Below are positions 31,300-37,521 of a DNA stretch of 64,000 nt, piece after piece (position 1 is the stretch's first letter; every line of letters starts with the position of its first letter). The position numbers were made by a program, and so were the translations under genes. The notes beneath the pieces were generated by a model, which had not been told where the DNA came from, did not search any database, and saw only the letters and a program-made list of their open reading frames with translations. Source of the DNA: an uncultured Ruminococcus sp. (GTDB lineage: Bacteria; Bacillota; Clostridia; Oscillospirales; Acutalibacteraceae); contig CADCNI010000015.1 of NCBI GenBank assembly GCA_902802795.1, positions 1-64,000 of the forward strand. Reading direction: 5' to 3'.

Positions 31300-32757
31300 A
31301 TGAGCAATATTTTGTTTGTAGGTTCGGAATGCGATCCTTTTGTAAAGACCGGCGGTCTGGCCGACGTCATGTCCGCACTCCCCAAGGCGCTTGCCAATCA
31401 GGGAAACCTTGACGTCCGTGTCGTGCTGCCGTGCTACACATGCATTCCCGAGCATTTCCGCAACAGTATGACCTATGTGACCCACTTTTACATGGACTTC
31501 ACCCGTGACTGCCACATGTATTATGTGGGTCTGAAGGAATACTGGTGGAACGGCGTGAGATTCTACTTCATCGACAACGACTATTTCTTCGGCAGAGGCA
31601 ATCCCTACACGGATATGGCGGGCGACATTGTCCCCTTTATCTTCTTCTCCAAGGCGGTGCTGGCCTCCATGTGCGCCATCGGGTTCCATCCTGACGTCAT
31701 TCACTGCCACGACTGGCAGGCGGCGCTGGTGCCGGTCTATCTGCACACCGTCTATGAGGGCAACCCCTTCTACAACGGCACCAAGACCGTGCTGACGATT
31801 CACAACCTGCACTTCCAGGGCATCGCCAATATCGACACCGTCAAGTATCACTCCAATATTCCCGAGTATGCCTTCTCACCCGATCGCCTTGAGTTCAACG
31901 GCGACGCGAACATCATGAAGGGCGGCATTGTTTACTCCAACTTTGTCACCACCGTCAGCAACACCTACGCCAACGAAATCAGAACCCCCGAATACGGCGA
32001 GGCTCTCGACGGCGTGCTGAACGATTACGCCTACAAGCTGGGCGGCATCGTCAACGGCGTGGACTATGACACCTACAACCCCAGCACCGACTGGTACATC
32101 TATGACAGATACGGTGTGGACAACTTCCCCGACGCCAAGCGCTGGAATAAGGAAAAACTCCAGGGCGAACTGGGTCTGGAAAGAGACGTCAATAAGTTCA
32201 TGATCGGCATTATCTCCCGTCTCACCGACCAGAAGGGTCTTGACCTCGTCAATCAGGTCATGAACCGCATTGTGGACGATCACACGCAGGTGGTCATCAT
32301 CGGTACGGGCGATCAGAAATACGAAGACGCGTTCCGTTATTATGAATATTATCACAAGGGCCGCGTCTGCTCCAACATCATGTACTCCAACGAGAGAGCC
32401 CACAAACTCTACGCCGCCGCCGACGCGATTCTCGTTCCCTCCCGCTTTGAGCCCTGCGGTCTGACCCAGCTCATCGCCATGCGGTACGGCACCGTGCCGA
32501 TCGTGCGTGAGACGGGCGGTCTGAGAGACACCGTGCAGCCCTACAACGGCTTTGACCACACCGGCACCGGCTTCTCCTTCTACGAGTACAACGCGGAAGT
32601 CATGCTCAACGTCATCAACTTCGCCAAGCAGATCTTCTATGAAGATCGTTTTGGCTGGGAGAGCATCGCCAGACGCGGCATGGAGTCCGACTTCTCATGG
32701 TACCGCTCCGCCGGCGACTACAGAAATATCTACAATTGGCTCATGAGCCAGTGGTAA
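31300..32757 (+). CDS. glgA: glycogen synthase GlgA (paralogue 1)
   Basis: A GT5 starch/glycogen synthase that extends alpha-1,4-glucan from ADP-glucose. 485 residues from ATG 31300, with TAGGAGGACG upstream. The N-terminal ADP-glucose motif KTGGLADVMSALPKAL is intact near residue 15, HDWQAALVP lies near 145, and the C-terminal FEPCGLTQLIAMRYGTVPIV carries the catalytic Glu region. It is monocistronic and stands apart from the glgB-C-D-A2 operon at 43.6-50.1 kb. Because its sister GlgA2 lacks the KTGG lysine, this is the copy with full consensus chemistry. Confidence 0.97.
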   Translation: MSNILFVGSECDPFVKTGGLADVMSALPKALANQGNLDVRVVLPCYTCIPEHFRNSMTYVTHFYMDFTRDCHMYYVGLKEYWWNGVRFYFIDNDYFFGRGNPYTDMAGDIVPFIFFSKAVLASMCAIGFHPDVIHCHDWQAALVPVYLHTVYEGNPFYNGTKTVLTIHNLHFQGIANIDTVKYHSNIPEYAFSPDRLEFNGDANIMKGGIVYSNFVTTVSNTYANEIRTPEYGEALDGVLNDYAYKLGGIVNGVDYDTYNPSTDWYIYDRYGVDNFPDAKRWNKEKLQGELGLERDVNKFMIGIISRLTDQKGLDLVNQVMNRIVDDHTQVVIIGTGDQKYEDAFRYYEYYHKGRVCSNIMYSNERAHKLYAAADAILVPSRFEPCGLTQLIAMRYGTVPIVRETGGLRDTVQPYNGFDHTGTGFSFYEYNAEVMLNVINFAKQIFYEDRFGWESIARRGMESDFSWYRSAGDYRNIYNWLMSQW

Positions 32758-32795
32758 TTTTCCACAAGCCGCTCCAGCGAATCTGACTCACAATT

Positions 32796-32840
32796 AAAAC
32801 CCTCGTTCGGGATGGGTTCCTGTCCCGGACGGGGGTTTTG
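32796..32840 (+). terminator. glgA terminator
   Basis: AAAACCC(T)CG...TCGGGA pairs with TCCCGGACGG(G)GGTTTT, ending in a T-rich tract. Confidence 0.8.
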
Positions 32841-32870
32841 TGTTATCGTTTTGAAGGCAAGTGCATCTTG

Positions 32871-32980
32871 CACTCCCCCAGTCGCTACGCGACAGCCCCC
32901 TCAGAGAGGGAGCCGATAATGCCTCGCCGATAATGCCTCCCTCTCTGAGGGAGGTGCCGCCTTTGGCGGCGGAGGGAGTG
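32871..32980. repeat. CACTCCC-bounded palindromic repeat
   Basis: It begins CACTCCC and ends GGGAGTG. CCTCAGAGAGGGAG (32899-32912) is a perfect inverse of CTCCCTCTCTGAGG (32937-32950), and a 14-base unit GCCGATAATGCCTC is tandemly doubled at the centre. It is followed by a GCCGCC/GGCGGC hairpin. Repeats of this sort are widespread in gut Clostridia genomes. It now also forms part of the extended terD reading frame. Confidence 0.75.
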
Positions 32981-33676
32981 AATGTCACTATAGCAATCCA
33001 AATAATCAGGGAGACAAAAGGAGGCGATGATGGTGAGTGCAGGGCAAGGCGGAGGACGACGGTGGGCTAGCGCCCACCTAGGACGACAACGCAGCCATGT
33101 GCTCACCAGCGCGCCGAACTTGTCTTTTTGTTTGTTTGGATTGCTATACCGGCAGAGCTCCTCCAGACCGCCGTCCGCCGCTTCGCAGATTTTTTCGTAT
33201 TCCCAGCCGCCGTCCGTGCGGGACAACTTAGCAACCGCCATGCCGGAACGGGCGGGATAATCTTCACTCAGATTCACGCGGCTGAACCAGTCGCTGCCCT
33301 TGTCGTACTGATCGGCCACACGCGCGGCGGCAAATTCGGCATTTAATACTTCTCCGAATTGACAATGCGCCTGCGAACGGGTAAAGGACACGCCAAAGAC
33401 AAGACTCTGCACGTTGGCGGGGATTTTGGCAAAATCGACAAAAATGCTCTCATCCATGCCGTCGCCCTCGCCTGTGGTATTGTCTCCCGCGAATACCAGC
33501 GCGTTGTCGCCGTAAACCGCCTGATTGTAGAAGATCACACCGTCGTCTCCCATGATCTTTTCCTCGCCGTCCAGCAGAAAGGCGGCAAGATCCAGATCGT
33601 GACCGCCATTGTCTCCGCAGTCCCAGCCAAGCCCGACGCGAAGATATTGTACGTCGTTTCCCAATGCTAGTTTCAT
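32885..33676 (-). CDS. terD: TerD-family protein with C-terminus replaced by MITE/repeat sequence
   Basis: 263 residues. Residues 1-177 are a normal TerD/TerE domain: ALGNDVQYLRVGLGWDCGDN, GHDLDLAAFLLDGEEKI, the Ca-binding acidic loop TGEGDGMDESIFVDF, and LSEDYPARSGMAVAKLSR. TerD proteins usually end a few residues after GGLxxLCR. Here the frame enters MITE copy C right after ...EELCRY and continues through the element and the CACTCCC repeat, adding about 85 non-native residues. With the element and one TA removed the frame meets TAG after LCR. It is the last gene of the operon terD2-unknown-terD. TerD proteins are linked to tellurite/stress responses and Ca binding. Confidence 0.88.
   Translation of the reverse strand: MKLALGNDVQYLRVGLGWDCGDNGGHDLDLAAFLLDGEEKIMGDDGVIFYNQAVYGDNALVFAGDNTTGEGDGMDESIFVDFAKIPANVQSLVFGVSFTRSQAHCQFGEVLNAEFAAARVADQYDKGSDWFSRVNLSEDYPARSGMAVAKLSRTDGGWEYEKICEAADGGLEELCRYSNPNKQKDKFGALVSTWLRCRPRWALAHRRPPPCPALTIIASFCLPDYLDCYSDIHSLRRQRRHLPQRGRHYRRGIIGSLSEGAVA
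32989..33148 (+). mobile_element. MITE-like element, copy C (160 bp, full length)
   Basis: It differs from copy A at two of 160 positions. It has the same TATAGCAATCCAAA termini and central GGTGGGC/GCCCACC hairpin. It is inserted at the 3' end of terD, opposite to that gene, and immediately beside the CACTCCC repeat. Confidence 0.92.
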
Positions 33677-33691
33677 GTTGCTATTCCTCCG

Positions 33692-34672
33692 TTATGCCAG
33701 ATTCATTTTTTGCCGTAATTTGTCCGCCATCTGCGCGATTTCGTCGTTTTCGCCCTCGTATTTTGTGAAAATATCATCGAGAATCGGCGCGTCCGCCTGG
33801 GTCAGCGGCATGGCATCCGCCTTTTGCAGGAAGGTGCGCACGATGTCCTCCCCGTTTTCAAAAAGCGAGATGCCGGGGCAGGGACCTTCGTCGAGAAGCC
33901 CTTCCAGTATATCACGGATGCACACAAAATCCTCATAGGACAAATCCTCGCTGTCAAGCAGCGCCTCCGCCCCCGAATTTCCCCAGCACAGGTCGGCGCT
34001 GTAAGCGGGCAGCACTTTGTTGTGTACGCCCTCGCGCAGCAGCCAGTCCCGTATTTCGGGCGTAGCGGGCGAAAGCCGCTCAATGGCGTGAATTCTGCCC
34101 CAGCCGCGCACCTTTTGCGCGATACGGAAAATTTCTTCGTTGGCGTTCTCCCAGCTTGCCCGGATGACGAAAAGGGCGAAAATCGTGAATTCGTCAGACA
34201 GCGCCAGCGTGCGGATGGCGTCGCGCAGCACCTCGTCATCCGAGGTGACGAGTTCCAGCACACAAAGACCGAATTTCACGCACTCCCGGTCGGTTGATTC
34301 CAGAACGGCATGCACCGCGTAGCGGTAAAGGACATCCGGGTCGATTTCGTCCTTGCGCTCCAGAATCGCTTGCTGAAAATCATCAATGATGGCGATGGCT
34401 CTTGCTTTTTGCCCCAGTTTGGTGAATAACTGATCCGTCAGTCGCGTCTCTCCCGCGCACATCGCGCGGATCGCCTCGTCCATCAGAGGACGCGCCTCCT
34501 CCGAAATCCCCTCGTGCGCCATGTGAAAGATAAACATACCGTCTATCGCGCCGTCGGCAAATCGCAATCCCTCCCCTTCATTGCTGTCGGGCAAAGAGAA
34601 ATCCTCCGGCAACGCGCCGTCCGTCACATGCTCCGCGATGTATGCATAGAGGGATTTTTCCCGTTTTTTCAT
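33692..34672 (-). CDS. uncharacterised protein of the TerD operon
   Basis: 326 residues from ATG 34672, with AGGAGGGC upstream; a GTG at 34702 would overlap the previous gene. No catalytic motif, signal or membrane segment is visible. The sequence is acidic and mostly helical, with repeated units of about 40 residues (for example LYRYAVHAVLESTDRECVKF, ELVTSDDEVLRDAIRTLALS, IFALFVIRASWENANEEIFR) reminiscent of HEAT/TPR-like solenoids. It lies between two terD genes with gaps of 15 and 26 bases, so it is probably a partner in the same stress function. Family not recognised. Confidence 0.7.
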   Translation of the reverse strand: MKKREKSLYAYIAEHVTDGALPEDFSLPDSNEGEGLRFADGAIDGMFIFHMAHEGISEEARPLMDEAIRAMCAGETRLTDQLFTKLGQKARAIAIIDDFQQAILERKDEIDPDVLYRYAVHAVLESTDRECVKFGLCVLELVTSDDEVLRDAIRTLALSDEFTIFALFVIRASWENANEEIFRIAQKVRGWGRIHAIERLSPATPEIRDWLLREGVHNKVLPAYSADLCWGNSGAEALLDSEDLSYEDFVCIRDILEGLLDEGPCPGISLFENGEDIVRTFLQKADAMPLTQADAPILDDIFTKYEGENDEIAQMADKLRQKMNLA

Positions 34673-34698
34673 ATCTGTTCTGCCCTCCTGAAAAAACG

Positions 34699-35262
34699 TC
34701 ACTCAAACAGCTTCACGATCGAGTGCAGACGGCTCGCCTCCTGCACGGCTCTGCCGTCGGGCGCAAAATCCCAGCCGCTCGCGCTGCGGAAGATTTCGGC
34801 GGCGATGATGCCCGTCATGCCGCTGTAATTGTCGGTCAGGTTGAAGCGGCAGATTTCCTGCGAGGTTTTCCAGTTGACTACGCGTACAAAGGCGTTGTTG
34901 ATCATGCCGAAATGCTGGCGCTTCGCCTTCGCGTCGTAAATATTGGCGGCAATCACGATTTTGCCGATATTAGCGGGCAGCTTGGTGAAATTGACATAAA
35001 TCCGCTCGTTGTCGCCGTTGCCCTCACCGGTCTGACTGTCGCCGGTATAGACCACCGCTTCATTTTCACTGCGCATTTTCCCAAAATAAATCACATCTTT
35101 CGCCTTGCCGTCCATGCCACAGAGAATCGCGGACGCGTCGCAATCCACGCTGGCACTGCCCGCTTGCGCACTATCCCAGCCGAGGCCGATAATGACGCCG
35201 CTGACCCTGTTGCTCATGGACGACAAATTCACCTTTTGTCCTTTTTGCAGATTAACAGCCAT
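34699..35262 (-). CDS. terD: TerD-family stress protein (paralogue 2)
   Basis: 187 residues from ATG 35262 (AGAAAGGA upstream). Features include VNLQKGQKVNLSSM at the N-terminus, VIIGLGWDSAQAGSASVDCD, and an acidic loop with TGEGNGDNERIYVNFTKLP, then FNLTDNYSGMTGIIAAEIFR. The acidic loop resembles the Ca2+-binding site of TerD, though the first site (DCDASAIL) is shortened. It is the first gene of a three-gene operon. Unlike the paralogue at 32885-33676, its C-terminus is normal. No tellurite-resistance accessory genes (terB, terC) are visible nearby. Confidence 0.9.
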   Translation of the reverse strand: MAVNLQKGQKVNLSSMSNRVSGVIIGLGWDSAQAGSASVDCDASAILCGMDGKAKDVIYFGKMRSENEAVVYTGDSQTGEGNGDNERIYVNFTKLPANIGKIVIAANIYDAKAKRQHFGMINNAFVRVVNWKTSQEICRFNLTDNYSGMTGIIAAEIFRSASGWDFAPDGRAVQEASRLHSIVKLFE

Positions 35263-35354
35263 CCAAATCAATCCTTTCTTACCTATTTTAATTATTCTAT
35301 CACATAAAAATTAACAAACAATCACCAATTAATTCCGGCTTTGTGAATATTGTT

Positions 35355-35396
35355 AAAAAACGGAAGGCAGACCCAGCGCGCCGCCTCCCGTTTTTG
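35355..35396 (-). terminator. terminator of the citrate synthase gene
   Basis: AAAAACGG-AGGC pairs with GCCTCCCGTTTTT. On the minus strand the hairpin is followed by a T-run (TTTTTTAAC). Confidence 0.75.
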
Positions 35397-35421
35397 CATT
35401 TCTGATTTGTAAATCATTCCA

Positions 35422-37233
35422 TTATTCCAACTCGTCCATCACGCTCATGTAGGCGGGACGGATAATTTTGTTCATACCGATTATTTCCTCAATGCGGTGG
35501 GCGCTCCATCCGACAATGCGGGCGATGGCGAACAGTGGCGTGTACAGTTCCACAGGGATGCCCAGCATTTCATAGACAAAGCCGCTGTAGAAGTCCACAT
35601 TCGGACTCACGCCCTTATAGATGTGGCGCTTTTCGGCAATCAGCTTGGGCGCTTCCTCCTCGATGATATTGTAAAGCGTGATGTTGGCTTCCTCATGCTT
35701 GGCGCTCGCGAGCTGCTCCACATAGGATTTGAGAATGCGCTCTCTCGGGTCGGACACCGAGTAGACCGCGTGACCCATGCCGTAAATCAGCCCCTTGCCG
35801 TCAAACGCCTCGCCGTCCAATATTTTGGCGAGATAGGCGCGCACCTCTTCCCTGTCGGTCTTGTCAGAAACATGGGCGCGGATATCCTCCATCATTTCCA
35901 TCACCTTGATGTTCGCGCCGCCGTGCTTGGGTCCTTTGAGCGAGGACATCGCCGCCGCAATGGAAGAATAGGTATCCGACCCCGACGATGTGACCACACG
36001 GGTGGTAAAGGTAGAATTATTGCCGCCGCCGTGCTCCATGTGCAGCATCAGCACAATATCCAGCACACGCGCTTCGAGGGGGGTGTACATCTGATTGGGA
36101 CGCAGCATGCGCAGAATATTTTCCGCCGTGGAAAGCTCCGGCTTGGGGCGGTGGATGTACATGCTCGCATCGTTCACGTAGTGGTTATAGGCGTGATAGC
36201 CGTAGACCGCCAGCATCGGAAAAACCGCGATCAGCTCCATGCACTGACGGATGCAGCTTTCGAGCGTCCCGGCGTTGACCTCTTTGTCATAGGAAGCGAG
36301 CGTGAGAATGCTCTTTGTCATGGAGTTCATGATATCCTTGGTTGGCGCCTCCATGATGACATTGCGGGTAAAATTGACCGGTAGCTTCTTACATTTGCCT
36401 AAAATACGACAAAATTCCTCTTCTTCCGCCTTGTTCGGCTGCTCGCCGAAGAGAAGCAGATAGGCGGTCCTTTCAAAGCCGAATTCGTCCTCCCCCAAGG
36501 CGTTGATCAGCGTGTTGACCGTATAGCCGCGGTACCACAACTCGCCGTCGCAGGGTACATTATTCTTAAACGACACAATCTCGGAAATACGCGTCAGACC
36601 CGCCAGCACACCTTTGCCGTTCTGGTCGCGCAGCCCTCGGTTGACGCCGTATTCCTTAAACAACACATCCGAAATGGTATCGTTGGCGATACACATTTCC
36701 TTTTTGCTTTCTGTATAGGCGCTGAGTTCTTTATTATTCAATTCATTCATCGCTCTCCTCTCAGTCTGTCCGTTCATTGTCTTTTCCAATTCGTCGAGTT
36801 CCTCCAGCAGGTGCATAAAGCGTTCTTTGCCAAAGCGCTCGATCACATCGGCATAAAATCTAGCCAGCGCTTCCTGCTGTTCTTTCAGCAATGCCAGCCC
36901 GCTATCAGTAACCTGAATGTAGGTGCCGTCGCTGCCTGACCCGTCGTGCGTCCATAGCACCAGTCCCCGCTCTTTGAGCAGACGCACCGTACGCGACACG
37001 CGCCCGATCGGAAGGCCTAATTCCGTTGCAATCTGTGACAGGTAAAGTTTGTCGCATTTTCTCTCTTTCATGGCATGCACCAGACGGGACAAGGTAACAT
37101 AATCCTTCGCTGCCATCTTCTGAAACAAATTCTGCATTCCCAGTCGATGGATCGAGTAAGAATGAAGCGTCAGGGCGGAGGCTATATCCAAGATATCCTT
37201 TTCCGCCAGTTTCTCCAAAGCCTTCTTTTCCAT
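35422..37233 (-). CDS. fusion: MarR-type winged-helix domain + citrate synthase
   Basis: 603 residues in one frame. Residues about 1-150 are MarR-like (LYLSQIATELGLPIGRVSRT, LKERGLVLWTHDGSGSDGTY as the wing). Residues about 162-603 are a complete citrate/2-methylcitrate synthase with catalytic His in MEHGGGNNSTFTTR, His in YGMGHAVYSVSDPR and Asp in SPNVDFYSGFVYE. An internal ATG at 36750 (residue 162) has a GAGAGGAG site just upstream and is exactly where stand-alone clostridial citrate synthases start. The gene may therefore give both the fusion and a separate 442-residue enzyme. A 32-base palindrome precedes the promoter. The enzyme would feed the oxidative branch to glutamate. Confidence 0.9.
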   Translation of the reverse strand: MEKKALEKLAEKDILDIASALTLHSYSIHRLGMQNLFQKMAAKDYVTLSRLVHAMKERKCDKLYLSQIATELGLPIGRVSRTVRLLKERGLVLWTHDGSGSDGTYIQVTDSGLALLKEQQEALARFYADVIERFGKERFMHLLEELDELEKTMNGQTERRAMNELNNKELSAYTESKKEMCIANDTISDVLFKEYGVNRGLRDQNGKGVLAGLTRISEIVSFKNNVPCDGELWYRGYTVNTLINALGEDEFGFERTAYLLLFGEQPNKAEEEEFCRILGKCKKLPVNFTRNVIMEAPTKDIMNSMTKSILTLASYDKEVNAGTLESCIRQCMELIAVFPMLAVYGYHAYNHYVNDASMYIHRPKPELSTAENILRMLRPNQMYTPLEARVLDIVLMLHMEHGGGNNSTFTTRVVTSSGSDTYSSIAAAMSSLKGPKHGGANIKVMEMMEDIRAHVSDKTDREEVRAYLAKILDGEAFDGKGLIYGMGHAVYSVSDPRERILKSYVEQLASAKHEEANITLYNIIEEEAPKLIAEKRHIYKGVSPNVDFYSGFVYEMLGIPVELYTPLFAIARIVGWSAHRIEEIIGMNKIIRPAYMSVMDELE

Positions 37234-37303
37234 TACGCATCATCCTTTCTCATAATAAGCACATTATACAAATCATTCCTGACCATATATTTGTATTTTT
37301 ATA

Positions 37304-37333
37304 ATTATACCATAATTCTCATGATGGTGTCAA
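37304..37333 (-). promoter_or_regulatory. sigma-A promoter of the MarR-citrate synthase gene
   Basis: On the minus strand: TTGACA (37333-37328), 18-base spacer, extended TGGTATAAT (TATAAT 37309-37304). Confidence 0.85.
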
Positions 37334-37349
37334 GTCATTTTCCCTACCA

Positions 37350-37381
37350 CATATGCAAAATTTGCATAAATTTTGCATATG
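37350..37381. promoter_or_regulatory. 32-bp palindrome, candidate MarR operator
   Basis: The arm CATATGCAAAATTT (37350-37363) is perfectly inverted at 37368-37381 around GCAT. It also contains the shorter palindrome ATGCAAAATTTGCAT. It starts 16 bases upstream of the -35 box and lies between that promoter and the P-ATPase terminator. Nested AT-rich dyads are typical of MarR-family sites. Confidence 0.65.
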
Positions 37382-37387
37382 ATACAC

Positions 37388-37433
37388 AAAAACAACACAC
37401 GCAATTGGTCATTTTTGCGTGTGTTGTTTTTTC
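37388..37433 (-). terminator. terminator of the P-type ATPase gene
   Basis: AAAAACAACACACGCAA pairs with TTGCGTGTGTTGTTTTT, with A/T tracts on both strands. Confidence 0.88.
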
Positions 37434-37521
37434 TACTAAATGTCTACTTTTGATTGTCATTTAGTATTACATTTATCATCCGGAAACGGTTCGTGTTTCA
37501 GACATCAGACACACGAAATAA

